DNA of 64,000 nt from Karstenula rhodostoma CBS 690.94. Lineage: Eukaryota; Ascomycota; Dothideomycetes; Pleosporales; Didymosphaeriaceae. Shown one piece after another: positions 32,422-44,766 of the stretch. The translations under genes and the position numbers were made by a program. The notes beneath the pieces are model-generated. The model had not been told where the DNA came from, searched no databases, and worked only from the letters and a program-made list of their open reading frames with translations. Numbering within the stretch: position 1 is the stretch's first letter; the number at the start of each line of letters is the position of its first letter. The stretch spans positions 935,666-999,665 of the forward strand of contig MU001496.1 of assembly GCA_010093485.1 (NCBI GenBank). Reading direction: 5' to 3'.

Positions 32422-34853
32422 ATGGGGAGGCGCCCGAACCAGCTGATCCTCGAGTTCTTTGAGCGCGGCCCCAAGCTCGAGGATGCCAGCAACCGCTACC
32501 AGCACACGTGCAAGTCGTGCGGCGAAAAGGTGAGCACATCCGTCGGTGTAGCCCACGCCATTCTCGTTTTCCCCACGCCCGCCAGCGCGCCCGCTCTCCA
32601 GGCTCCGACTGACCGCCGCGACAGTTCCCCAAAGGCCGTATAGACAGCCTCACGAACCACCTCGTGAAAAAATGCCCTGCCCTTCCGCTCCGCGACCGCC
32701 AGCGCGCCCTGCTGCAGATCCACGAGCTGCCCGACCTCCCGGCCCTCGCCCCGCCCGCGACGGGCCCCATGCATGCCGCCCACGCCATGAACCTGCCCTT
32801 CTCGCCCTCGAAACAAGGGCTGTCCGCGCTGGAAACGCTGGCCGAGGTCTCGCGACAGCACCTGAACCTGTCGGGCAAGCGCGTCGCTTCGAGGCAGCCC
32901 CAGGACCCGCCTGCCCAGCACCAGCAGCAGTCGCCGCAATCACAGCAGTCGCAACAGCATCTGCAACAGCAGCATTCCCACGCACACGTCGGGAACATGC
33001 AAGACCACCATCAGGGACTGTTTGAGGAGTACTTGGTCCACGACGACCGCCCAGAGAGCGATCTAGGGGCGCTGTCCCAGGGCCTGGACATGCCGCATGC
33101 GCCTGCGTTGCCGTCGATATACCAGTTCAACGGGCCATTGCACCATTCACCAACTGGTTCGCCGCATATCGGCGGTATGCCCATGCCCAGCTCAGCACCA
33201 ATGGCTCAGATGGTCCCGTCTCTCGTCATGGCTGCATCCGCCGCGAACGACTTGCTTCCGCTAAATTCCGGTGGCCTCACGCTGGAGCCAGAGCTCAACA
33301 TGAACATGACTAACCCTGCCATGTCCGTCTTCCAAAATCGCCCAGGCCAATGGCACAACTCAATCGATCCTTTGCTCCCAGAGCAAGCGACCACCAAGCA
33401 GCACGTTGCCATCGACGAGAACCCTACCAAACACCCCTCGCATCCACGTCCAATAGCAATCAATCCAAACGGCACCCAGACGCACTTTGGAACTGATTTC
33501 AGCGTCAGTCACAAGTCTGTCAAGCCCAAGGTGCGAGGCCGCTTTACCGACACACGGCGAAAAGAGGTACAAGAGGTGCGCAAACGGGGTGCCTGCATCC
33601 GATGTCGCATGCTCAAGAAGCCCTGCTCGGGAGATAATCCTTGCAACACGTGCCAAAATGTTGAAAGTGCACGCTTGTGGAAGCAGCCCTGCATACGCAC
33701 ACGGATAGCCGACGAATTCAACATATACTCTGCTGGTCTGCATGCGGTACTGTCCTTCCATGCAGTTAGTCAAGCCAAGGGCCAAATACGGCTGAACCAG
33801 GTACCCGGCCGGATAGAAGCGACTCACTACCCAGACTCGGGCATTGTTGCCACGTTTACGCCGCTAAAGTGTCTTACACCCACCGACATTGATCCTGCTA
33901 TCCTTGCCGCCGCCACAGCCTCTCAACTTGAAATCATTGACACCGAGGACGATATCAGTGGAAAGCTAGATTTGTACGTCAAGCAGATTGTACCTTCGTT
34001 TTTTGAGTCCGAAGACTCTACTTTTATGAGATCTACGATAAACACAGCCTGTAATATGAACTCCACGAACCAAGATGGTCTCCTCACCAAGGCCCTGGAA
34101 CTATGGAATCTCACACGAATACTCAATTCATCGTCTCTGCACTGGCACTTCTTCTCAAATCCTTCGCTAGCCCCAACAATGGCTCCGCCTACCATTACTC
34201 CATCCGACTTGGAGACTATAAACCGGACATCCATTTTCAAATCCTATAACCAACTGTCTTACAACCTCATCAAATCACAACTAATGGGTGCCACAGAGAA
34301 GCGTGCAGCATGTCTAGCCCGAACCGTCATGAACGATCTCGAGCGCCGTCTTCTTCAGCGCCAGCAGGCGAATCCTTTCGAGACCTTCCTCGTTGCCGTG
34401 GTGCTGTTGGCATGTGTGGAGCGCATGTGCTGGCTCTGCCGCACATGGGAAGACCAGCACGAGCAATCCTTGCCAGGCACCACGAATACATCCGAAAACC
34501 CCGTACAAGCTCTGCAGTCTGCCCCATCAGACGACTTCGGCCACTCCCACCGCAGCCCTAGGTGGCCGCTCGACAAGCCCCCCGCGTACTACTCGCAGCA
34601 AGGCGAGCGCTTCAGCGACATCTTGTTCATGCTGTTGAAGATGCGGGGTGTGCCGCCGAGGCCTGAGCCAAGGTCTACAGATGGTATGTTGACCATCTTT
34701 GGTGATAGTGGGCACGAGCAGGTGCGCGAGTGGTACGAGGCCATTGGTGTTACACATGAGCTACTGGCTGAGAGGCGAGACGCGCGCTTTGTAGGCGAGG
34801 ATCCGAAGGAGTGGGAGCTGAAGTATGTGGGGAAGATAATCTCGGGGCTATGA
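32422..34853 (+). CDS. Regulator with BED-like and Zn2Cys6-like domains
   Basis: Two exons, 32422-32529 and 32625-34853, give 778 residues. The N-terminus (MGRRPNQLILEFFERGPKL) leads into a BED/C2HC-like finger with C30, C33, H48 and C53; the 95-base intron falls between C33 and H48. A long Gln/His/Pro-rich region follows. A binuclear-type cluster sits at residues 360-392: C360-x2-C363-x6-C370-x5-C376-x2-C379-x12-C392. The last spacing is longer than the usual 6-8. A helical region after residue 400 ends with NDLERRLLQRQQANPFETFL and WYEAIGVTHELLAERR. It should be a nuclear DNA-binding regulator; targets are unknown. The combination of two zinc domains in one protein is unusual. Confidence 0.82.
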
Positions 34854-35230
34854 CTATGATGTTACGCGGTTCATGGATGGCAACAGCGGAATGATTTTCA
34901 TGTTATGAGTCGTCGCCACAACGGGCGGCGATATATTTCAGATTATAGAAGGTTCACGGAAGGCACGGAACAACATGACTGGGCGATGTACTGATCTTAC
35001 GAGCCAATGATACCCACACCGGAATGAACATACATACAAATACAGAATTCAGATGCATTATTATTTAGTCTACGCTCTAAACTTGGGTAATCACGTGCTT
35101 TTCCAAAATCTCTCTGAGACGAACCTCCAGTACCGTGTCATGAGTCTGGGTACTGTGTGTGACATGCCTTAGGGTGATACAGGTTACGAACACTTTCGAT
35201 GGCGCAGTGGAATCCAAGAACTACACCACC
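34854..35230. other. Convergent 3' ends
   Basis: 377 bases between the ends of the zinc regulator and mon2. The stretch is moderately AT-rich and holds no open frame of note. Confidence 0.5.
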
Positions 35231-38200
35231 CTACTCACTATCCACCCCAAATTCCCCGCCTACCCTCTCCATCAACTTTGCCAGGCATCCAAAAACCTCC
35301 CCGTCTCCCCTGCTCACCTCAAGCGCTCGAACAATCAGCGGATACAACCTATGCAAATGCTTCCCAAACTGACTCTTCACGCCCTTGGCATCCGGGATAC
35401 TAGCCGGCTCGCTTTCCAGCCTCCTCAGCTCACGCAGCACGAAGATGAGCTCCTGCCGCTGGCTCTCAGGCTGTGGCATGCGACCTCGCAGCGGGTGGTC
35501 GGCAATGTAGGCGCGTAGCGGCAGCGCGCAGCGCAGAATGAGGTACGGCGCTGCGGCTTGCGCGAGTTTGACGCGTGCGGGCCTTTCTTCCGCGATACCG
35601 TCGTGATGCGCGACGAGGGCGAAGAGTTCGGTGAGAGTGGTGTAGGTCATGTTTGGACGGAATGTGCAAGTGGGACTGTCTGTGCGGCCAAGACGCACTT
35701 CATAAAGGTTTTGGAGTGGGGAGGAGGCGAGGTCAGGGATCTCGCCGTCGAAGGGGGCGTGAAGGAGGGAGGTTTCAAAGAGGTTGCGGGCGTGCGTGCG
35801 ACGGAGGGCGTCCGGGAGGGAAGGAGAACCGAGGGGGATGGTGATGAGAGATCTTAGCTGGGTGAAAGTTGAGATATCGAATGACTCATCCTTTTGAAGG
35901 GTGAAAGGGTAGGTGGAGAGTTGGGCGCGGATGACGCCGTTGATGATGGCGACGATTTGGGTCCAAATAGGTCGTAAGGCCTCGCCTTCCAGCTCTTTGA
36001 TGTGTGAAAGTGTGGTCTCAAGAACAGCGACGGCGGTCAAAGTGGCCTTTTGCCAGAGAGTTGGAGATTTGCCTTCTCGGTGCCATAGGTACTTCTCTCG
36101 AATTGGTTTCTCCAGGCTTGTGAGAACAGCGAGAAGTGCACCATTGGTGTAGATCTCGTTGTCAGAGACGTGTTTGGTAACAATGGTGTGCAGAAGCGCC
36201 ATCGATGCTTTAGCGAGTGCAACAAATGTAGGTCCGCGTTGCTCCATGTTCCTTAAATAAGGAAGCGTCCCGAAGCTGCTGAGAGTTCGTAGAAGATGCT
36301 CAGGAAGTCCCTCGCTTTCTGTGTGAACCAATGAAAAGCACTCTATTACTTGAGTCTGGAGTGTCGTCATGTTATCAACGTCTGATGAATACGGGATCTC
36401 ATCCGAGGCAACTACGCAAGCTTCAAGATTACGTAGCATTTGAATCAAGTCTTCGGACTTCAAGAACTTATCAGCCAATCGATAGATAGCCTTGAAAGCT
36501 GCAGCGTAAGTAATGAAGGCTTGTTGGTTATCTTCCGGATTGTTGTGCCATAATTCACGTCGCTCGAAATAGGATTTCCAGACTGTAGCTGTTTTCCGCA
36601 GAGGCACGATACCCACTGTTTGTGCATTGCCTACCCGAGAGAGCACTTCAGTGATAATAGTAAAGACGGAGGCGCCGAGAGCATGGGAACCGCAATCGAA
36701 GTACTGCTGAAGAAGGTCCAAGAGGTCGGCCCAGGCATGTCCCAAGCTACTGGCATCCCCTACTTTGTCCATGTACATCGATATTGACTTGCTTATAGAG
36801 TGAAGTACGGTCTTTGTCGTGTCGTTCCACGCTGCGATCTCATCATCCGTGGCCGGAGGATCTGTCCGTATTCGATTCTGAACAGATAGATTGGCGTTCA
36901 CCATTCCAAACAGTACGCTGCGAAGGCACAACATCCACGCGTCAGGAGACAACTGATCGACATAGTTCTCAAAAATGCGCTGGATAGTATGGATGGCAGA
37001 GTTGCGAAGTTCTGCGCGCCGGTCTGTTGTTATAGTAGACAAATCTACCAGAACTTGGAGCCAGAGTGCCGAGGCTATGCCTTCCTTCGATTTCGTCTTA
37101 ATAGTTTGCCGAACATCATCCCCGTTCGTAGTGGCGCTTGCTAAACTTGGCAATTGCGACAGGTCACTTCTAGCATGTAAGAAGTCCGATACATTCCAGA
37201 AGAAGGTGACCGCCTTTGTTATATCAGAAAAAGATAATGTAATGGTGATGCAAGGTACTCACAGTAAGCGACATGTTTAGATCCTCTTGCTGGCAGGAGA
37301 ACTTGAGTAAGAGCTCAAGCAATGTTGAAAGTGAAGTGTCTGGAACAGCAGCCAGGAAGTCAGAGCAGATGAGCTGGACCGTACCAAATGCTGTCCTCGC
37401 CAAGGTTTTTGAAATGACTTCGACAACTTCTGGAATCGATACAAGCTTCGCAGAAGCTGTATTGTCCGATTCAGAGGATGAAGTCGCAGAGTACACACTC
37501 GATAAACTATCGAACACTGATACCCACCCAGCTATCAATGATTCGCCGCACTGTTCGATAACGCTCTTGAGCGCAGCAAGTGCTATCTGATGTATTCGGA
37601 CGTCAGCGTCAGCGAACGAGCCGTCGCCGTTATCGTCTTCACGCAATGATGATATTTGCGTCTCTAAAGCAGAAAGAATCCGGACTTGTACCTCTTCGCG
37701 TTCCTCATCCGGGATAGATGATTGCGCGATGTCCTTGACCGTGCGGCACAAAATGTCTGCAGCGAGCAGCCTAGACTGAGTTGCATTACGATGGTTGGCC
37801 GAATAATGGACAAGTTCAGTGACAAGAACATCCCACCCGCTATCATCAGGGGGGTAACTGGCAAGTCTTTCTTCATTGAGACCAGCAAGCTCCCCAATCT
37901 TGTTCAGCGCGAAGGCTGAATCTCGCGAATTTGCGTCAGTACTCAATGTCATACCAGAAACGCTCCCTAACCTTCGCTGGTGAAGGACCTTCGGGCGGCC
38001 TGTGTTGGACGGTGTTTGCTCGCCGCTCGGTGTGTTGTCGCTGCTAGTCTGAATCAAACCGCATAGCGCTTGTAAAACTTCTACAAAAGACTCGTTAGGA
38101 AAGTCTGCCGTGCTCTCAAAAAGCCTACGAGCTGCTGATTGTACAGCCGATGTCTCGGTTTCGATCTTCTCGGAAACATCCGCCTCAGTACGGGCTCCAG

Positions 38201-40506
38201 AGACTGGTGTTCTCTGTCCACCCTGATTCGAGTATGCCATCACCAGGTCTGCGACCTGGAGAGTCTCAAACACTATCGACCAAGCTGAACGAAGGGTAGG
38301 TCCAAGAGCAATGGCAAGGTTGAGTAATGCTCGAAGACAAAGAAGGTTTCGAGCACCTAGCGTTGGTAAATGACTCGCTTCGTACGACGGGCGCCGATTT
38401 TTGTCCAGTGCTGATGCTGCCTGGTTGACCAGACTGTCGACATTCAGCAATCCTTTCGAGCCTGTCTGCTCCGCGGGCGGTGATTTTGGCGAAGCGACAT
38501 TAGCCATAACCATACTCGAGGGAACAGCTGCTTTTGCCAAAGTCGTCAGGAAAGCGTCTCGAGGTGTCGGAAGTACGAGTAGACCAGCAACCTGTGTGAC
38601 CTTTTGTATAGCCCGTACTAAAGCTCGGTAATAATCTGCATCCAAGGCTGCATTCAGGAATGTTGAACAGGTTGCGAGTATCGCAGGCCAACATTCTGCG
38701 ACCAACGTCGCTGAGGTCTGTATATACGCATAGGCAGGATGCTCTTCAAGAGACAGTGGATTAACTGGGATAGTCTTCTTGCGAAAGGATTGGGTTCGCG
38801 ATAATTTGCGTGAAGATGGAGGGTGTGCTGGTTCTCCTCCAGGTGTTGCATTTTCTTCTGGTCTAGTTTTCCTCTTGCTCTTCGTTTCGTGGTGCACGGT
38901 AAGTGGCAGGACAAATTTGGCCAAGCTTTCGGAAACGTTTGTGATGCATGTCAAGACCAAGCTGTATATGTAGGTCTCCGGCATAGGCGGTGGCTCCGCC
39001 TTATCGAGATGTTCGATGCATGGCGTCTTGAGGTTACTCCATTGGGTGCTAATACCGGCAGGATGATTGCTCCCGTTGTTCTCGTTCGCGTGACCACCTA
39101 TCACACCAGCGAGGGCTCCGGCTTCGGCAACGGCTTGATTAGAAGCACTATTTTTGCCGTCATTGCGATTTACTGGTAGCGATGACTGTGGGCCGAGCCC
39201 GATGACGGCAGGCTTTTCGGTGGCCAAACGAACGAAAGAGGCTAGGTTGTCTCCAAATATGTTCTTCTTTCCCTCTTGTTCATCAAAATGCGAATATATT
39301 TGCAATAGAAGGCGGGAATCTGAATAGATGCCGCGAAATACTTCTAGGCACAATGCTCGTTTCCACGAGCTAGACGCTTCTGGATCAAGCATATGGTTCA
39401 ATAGGCCAAGAGCAATCTCGCATTCTGAAGGCATGAGTGTGAGGTGGTTGCGGATGAGTAAATTCAGGATCCGGATGATTCGTAGCGTGATAGGGAAAGA
39501 CAACCGATCAGATAGCGAGCGAATAATCGTGGGCATCAGCAAAGAACGAAGGACACGAGTTTGTTCCGCATGCGTTGCCATGATCTTGGCGTGATTGGAC
39601 AATATCGCTTCAATGACCTCGAGAGTGGTTGTAGACGGCAATGGGGAAAATCGTACAAAAGTTGTCTTCTCTCCTGTAAGGAGAAGGTTCAAGTCATTAA
39701 ACACCTGCCAGGTATGAGCGTGAGGTTCAGCACAGTATGCAGCGTCGTACCTTGAGCGCATCGTGGGCAGCTGGTCTGATCGAGATAGTACCGTCGTCTG
39801 CAGGCACATCGGTAACTGCGGGTATTTCGAGTGACTTGTCTAGCAGATAGTTAACAATGGGTCATGGGGAAGTAGCAAATACCCTACCATCCTCTGTTGC
39901 AACCCTATCAAACACGGCTATAACTAGCTGTTGCAGTGTAGCTGCGGCTGTGTTGCTGACTGCGAAGTTCTTGGCGTTTTGAAGCGCAGAGCATATCTGT
40001 AACACAGTGGCCAGAGCATCACCACGGACCTCAGTCGGATAGTTCTGCACAAGTGACGGCAGGATCTGCAAGATCTTCAACTGCACATCATGGCCTTTGC
40101 GATGTTAGCGTAAGCTCGTTGAGCACCATTGGCGGCATTACTTAATGTGACACAGTCCTTCAGTGCATCGAGAATTTCAGTCAATCGTTCCCTTGGTAGG
40201 GCCTTGGAAACACTGAGTCTTTGCAGACAAGAGATGGCGGTTGAGCCAAATTTGGCATTACGAGTGTTGCAAGCAATCAGAAAGGGAGAAATGAAATGAG
40301 GACGCCTGGACAGGTCTATTCCAGATTAGCGGAAATACTGCGACTGTAGAGTACAACTTGCCAGCGGAAAGTTGGGCCTCGGATGTCACTGAAAGCGATT
40401 TCAGGTCCTGGAGTGCTTTCTCGGCCGCGTTCTTTAGCTCTGCGTTCTTGCGCTTGGAGTCTTGAATGAGGTTCCCTAGCTCAGCCGCCAAAATCTGTGC
40501 TGTCAT
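35231..40506 (-). CDS. mon2: Mon2, endosome/Golgi trafficking scaffold
   Basis: Six exons, 40506-40362, 40315-40142, 40094-39888, 39839-39751, 39704-37263 and 37213-35231, give 1,679 residues. The start MTAQILAAELGNLIQDSKRK and the following DCB-like segment (RRPHFISPFLIACNTRNAKFG, QLKILQILPSLVQNYPTEVRGDAL) match Mon2, a large Arf-GEF-like protein lacking a Sec7 domain. Exon 5 holds the HUS-like region; exon 6 opens AVTFFWNVSDFL, the usual SxLxxxWxxSDFL-type site. Mon2 acts with Dop1 and the flippase Neo1 in endosome-to-Golgi recycling. Intron 1 starts with GC (GCAAGT) in place of GT; every other model breaks the conserved reading. Introns are 46-49 bases. Length fits the family. Confidence 0.92.
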
Positions 40507-40948
40507 TCTCGGGGCCGTAGTCGTGGCATGAGGGCGCCCGCTGAACCAAAGCAATCTCCACCAAAAAAGGAGTGTCAAGCGCTCAGGCCGGTGCAGTGAG
40601 CAGTGAGCAGTGAACAGATGTCGCGTTGTCGGAGATACCCCGGCGCTTTGGCGATGTGGCTTGACCCGGTCGCAGCTGCTGTTAGCTTTCGCCAAGACAG
40701 CGAGTGACCGCACCGCGATTGAGACGTGGATGCAGCCGACCTCTTCACTCCAGCGCTCGCGAGTACCTTTCTCTTTGTCTCAAGATTTGTGCTTGTTTGC
40801 ACTCCGTAGCCATCGCCTACACCGCTAAACTCGGACCGCGACCCAGCTCCCAACCACAAACAGCTCTCTATAGCGGGGTACAGCCCACCTTCGCTCAGGT
40901 GTCATCCGCACCACCATCGTCCCGCCTTGTCGCCCTGCAACCGCGACC
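40507..40948. promoter_or_regulatory. Divergent promoter, mon2 / mms2
   Basis: 442 bases between two divergent start codons. A short direct repeat of the heptamer AGTGAGC/AGTGAAC lies at about 40,592-40,613. No TATA box is evident. Confidence 0.45.
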
Positions 40949-41650
40949 ATGGGCGCCAAAGTCCCCCGAAACTTCCGGCTGCTGGAGGAGTTGGAGAAAG
41001 GCGAGAAGGGTCTCGGTGCTGGTAGGTCTAGATGCCATACTTCTCTGGTCTAGTGTCTGACTTTCTACAGAGGCATGCTCATACGGCCTCGACAATGGAG
41101 ATGATCTGTTGATGTCGGACTGGAACGGTACCATCCTTGGACCCCCTCACGTATGTACCCAGCAGTGAAAGACCAGATCGTTGAGTACACCCAGGACTGG
41201 GAATGCAGAGGTCGATGCATCTCCAAGCCTTGTCTTGCAGCTGTTCATCCCTCGTTTCACTCACATGCAACTGACATATTTTATAGAGCGTCCACGAAAA
41301 CCGCATCTACAGCGTCAAGATCCACTGCGGCCCCAACTATCCTGATCTTCCTCCCGAGATCTCCTTTACCTCCAAGGTAAACCTGCCGTGTGTCGACCAG
41401 CGAAATGGAAAGGTATACATCCGGTCATTCTGTGGGGGAGTTCAGGCTGACGAGGCGAAGGTTGATCCAACAAAGGTGCCCTGCTTGGCTCAGTGGAAAC
41501 GGGACTTCACCATGGAGACCATCTTAATTGAGCTTCGGAGGTGAGGCCAAGCCGACCCAACTCTGGAATGTAAATGCTGAATGATCTAGGTATATGGCTC
41601 TGCCGCAACACAAGAAGCTCCCGCAGCCTCCCGAGGGCAGCACATACTGA
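40949..41650 (+). CDS. mms2: Ubiquitin-conjugating enzyme variant Mms2 (UEV)
   Basis: Five exons, 40949-41021, 41071-41150, 41287-41412, 41461-41540 and 41590-41650, give 139 residues, the usual UEV length. The product reads [37 protein letters not shown], then [47 protein letters not shown] and ends [12 protein letters not shown]. There is no active-site Cys in the usual UBC position, as expected. Mms2 pairs with Ubc13 to build Lys63-linked chains on PCNA in error-free post-replication repair. Intron 3 (41413-41460) is 48 bases with no stop, so retention would add 16 residues in frame. Confidence 0.94.
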
Positions 41651-42427
41651 AGTCGTCTACTTATGCCGAAGAAACGCATGCAATGGGCCTGCTCGAGTCC
41701 CGATCCTTGTCGTAGCCTGGCGTCGGGAGCACAAACTAATGCGGATATCCTTTTGAAGTCCCTTTTGTCGTAGGCGAGGCCTGGGGAGACATGGTTTACG
41801 AGCTTTGAGCGTGATCACGGATGCATCGGAATGGAGTTCGGGGCTTAACTATATTGGCTCTGGGACTAGGAAGCAGTTGCACAGAGTGGTCATTCTATCA
41901 CGTATTGGAACATTTCTCGATTGGACGGCCTCCCTGTCGATGTGCAAAGTACATGAAAACCAAATGTTTGACCGTTAACACCCGATGCAACAAGAGCGAA
42001 ACTGCAGACCCTAATGGACCTACTACCTGGAACCTGGACATTTGGCTCTTGCGTAAATGTGGACATTAGACATAGCTATGATATACTATCAGGTCACGTT
42101 TTGCCACCCTATAGAGTGCTTCTATTGCGTTTTGCCGCGGCTTGCAGAATCTCGCGAAGAGTCAACCAATACTATCAGGTCAAAATTTTGGTCACTCACG
42201 GTGGAGCGGCCTGTTCCAGGCTGACACTTCTACAAGTAACTTATCAAGATTCTGCTCTAAGCAGTTCATTGCCTGACGTTCATCTTTGCATCAGCCCAGC
42301 AGATGGATACCTAGCTAGGTAGGTAGGTATGACGATGCACACGTGACTATGCGATTCCTGTCGCGACCAGGGTACATCGCGTCGCGCCAACATACGCTCC
42401 ATCATCAAACTACGATAACGCTCATGC
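41651..42427. other. Intergenic region, nothing recognised
   Basis: About 780 bases. Two direct copies of ACTATCAGGTCA occur near 42,085 and 42,170, and an AGGT-type short repeat lies near 42,310-42,330. No gene was recognised. Confidence 0.45.
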
Positions 42428-43397
42428 ATGCCCGGGTTTCTCCAGCCTAAGTCACACATACAGCATCGCGTGGCTGGTGAGCTTAACAAATTATGTATTG
42501 ATTGTTAATCTAACGCCTACAGCGATTGCGCTGTACCGGGCACTGCTTTCTCGATGCTCGTCCGCACACGCTCTCCAAGATGAGGAGCGCACGTCGTTAC
42601 ACAACGCCATCCGCAACAAGTTTCGCCAGAACAGGAAACTGCAAAGCTCCCGACAGCTAGGGCTTGTTTTCAAAGCTGGATATGAGGTTTGTGGTAGGAC
42701 AGTTGGCCTATAACTTTCCGGCTGACGATTCCAGGTACTCGGTCACCTTGATGCGTCCCAAAACCCGAACTCGAAAAGCATAGATGCCTTGAAGACCCTT
42801 ATTCCGTCTCTTCCCCGTGGTATCGCACGCTCGCCGCCGCGATGGCGACCCGCAAAGCCACCACCGGACCCGTCTGCAAGAGATCGTTGCGCCGTACTTC
42901 CGCCCGAGAAAGCCTTGTTGAACGTACGCCCCTACGCGGAGACGACTGGCCCTCGCCATATCCCCATACTTGCCTCCGCCAACGGCATCCCGTTTCTCCG
43001 CATCAAGAAGCCACAACCGCCAGTGCTGAGTCGCGTAATCCGCCAGGCGCTACAACGGCGGATAGACAATTTCCATGCCAAGATTCTATTTTCGAATTAC
43101 TGGACCCCGTTGTCGAATCATGAGGACGAATGGGATGCGATACTGGAAAGGGAGTGTGATTTTGTAGAGAAAGATACTAGGAAATATGGAACGTTCGATC
43201 CCCTGTGGGTAGACGAAGTAATCAAGGCAGAAAGCGCAAATCGTGCGGCTCACGATAAGGATGTACAAAAAACCACAGAAATTGCGGCGAAGATGACCGA
43301 GTTGATCGATAAGGAGACGGAGCTTGCGCTTCAGGAAGGTCGGAAGATCGTGAGAGGTAGGAAGATCAAGCCGATTCGCGATCGGTGGCTGAAATAG
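42428..43397 (+). CDS. LYR-motif protein, probably mitochondrial
   Basis: Three exons, 42428-42476, 42523-42686 and 42735-43397, give 291 residues. Exon 1 encodes MPGFLQPKSHIQHRVA and exon 2 continues AIALYRALLSRC, where LYR is the Complex1_LYR signature, then a helix with NKFRQNRKLQSSRQLGLVFK. Exon 3 begins VLGHLDASQNPNSKSIDALK and contains PPRWRPAKPPPDP and a long charged helical C-terminus ending KIKPIRDRWLK. LYR proteins bind the acyl carrier protein and serve as assembly factors of mitochondrial complexes. Which complex this one serves cannot be told. The frame before exon 2 extends upstream only through intron sequence with no ATG, hence the short first exon. Confidence 0.82.
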
Positions 43398-43561
43398 TTT
43401 GCAAACAAAGGGAACGCCTTTCTTCGAAGAACGATTCTGTGTGAAGCGCATGAGACAGTAGCCTATACAAGATGCATCCGACGCGATGGGTATATTGGTT
43501 CTCACAGCCAGTGCTGCTGATCAAAGATCTTGCTTCTGGACCAACGGATTGAGCGCTGCCA

Positions 43562-44363
43562 CTATGATGCTGCCTCTATCTTTAGATCCTTGATCTGTTC
43601 TAGAGCGTCCTCACCATCATCTTCCTCTATCTTGCCCACGAGGCCTCTCTCCCATAATTCTCTGCCCGTCAACTTTTTCTCCTCTTTCCTTCCCTTCTTC
43701 TTGTCTTCTGCCTCTTGCTCGTCCTTCTTCTTCTGCTCCTCCTCGGCCAACTCCCTCTGAAACTCCTCCCTCCACTTCAAAAAGCTCTCTCTCGTGACCG
43801 CCTCACCCTGAAACTTCTTGTTCTCTTCCTCTTCGGCCTTCTGCGCTTCTATCTCTGCGAGCGCCGCTTTTGCGCCTTGTCTCTCAATAATGAGCAGCTC
43901 GGCGGAGTCTTTGAGTGTGGTGACGAGCGTGAAGATCATCTGCATCCCGAGATTATCGGTTATGGGTTCGGTGAGGGAAGAGAGGAGGACGGCTTTGTCG
44001 TCTTGGATATCGAGGTAGGGGTGTTTGGGGGCATTGGGAGGTTGGGTTATGTCGAGGTCTGGGGCTTCGTCGGGGTAGTTTGGGGTGAAGCGGACGTTAA
44101 GGATTATCGTTGCTGTTTCTATGTCAACTGTGCGACTGAGAGAACGACGGGATTGGAGTACATACGCGCTTCCGAGTCGTCTCCTTCGTCGTTCGAAACT
44201 TCGAGTTGTATGGCTATCCGGAATTCTGTGTCTGAGATATCTGTAGGACCGACGTCAAATTAAGGCATTCGAGAATGTTGGTTAAGGCGCTCAAACCTGT
44301 GATTTCGTCCGGGTATATCGAGTCGAGAATCTCGCGCTCTTCCTTCTGCTCTTCAACGCCCAT
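43562..44363 (-). CDS. gir2: RWD-domain protein Gir2 type
   Basis: Three exons, 44363-44297, 44240-44166 and 44112-43562, give 230 residues. Exon 1 starts MGVEEQKEEREILDSIYPDE, the RWD signature, exon 2 continues DISDTEFRIAIQLEVSND, and exon 3 gives TIILNVRFTPNYPDEAPDLD, the YPxxxP motif of RWD folds. After the domain come a helical charged region and ESFLKWREEFQRELAEEE, then KKLTGRELWERGL, the DRG-family binding region found in Gir2/DFRP2 (RWDD1). Gir2 binds Gcn1 and the GTPase Rbg2 and modulates Gcn2 signalling. Introns are 56 and 53 bases. ATG at 44363 matches family starts; the longer frame has only GTG. Confidence 0.9.
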
Positions 44364-44766
44364 CTTGCGTGTTGATGTGCCTCTTGTGAGGGTGTGGAGA
44401 TCAGCCACAGCCTTCCCCTCTTTGAAGATTTTCTAGTCGCTCAGGTAATTTAGGGTAGCCTCAGCTATGAGAAGTCTCCAAATCGAGACCTAATAGTGTA
44501 TGGTCGAAGTTCACAGGTATGCAAGGTTGCGTATTTCGCAAGCTTCCGTGTTGGCGGGGCGCGACTTCCCCACGTCAGGGCACAGACCAGCACCTTTCTG
44601 TAAATTTTTGGGTCGTACCTTCCACCTTGTTTTCAGACTTTACGCACACTTCCTTTTCCTTTGAAAGCTTGTACAGCTTTATTGCCTATAAAAGCGCCTC
44701 TAACTGGTCTGTCGCGGAGCTGAGCGCAAACACACATCAGCTAGCATTCACGATCCATTGCTCACG
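44364..44766. promoter_or_regulatory. Divergent promoter, gir2 / acl4, with TATA box
   Basis: 403 bases separate the two divergent starts. On the plus strand TATAAAAG lies at 44687-44694, 73 bases before the acl4 ATG, a good TATA box at a sensible distance. Both genes concern translation, so common control is plausible. Confidence 0.6.
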
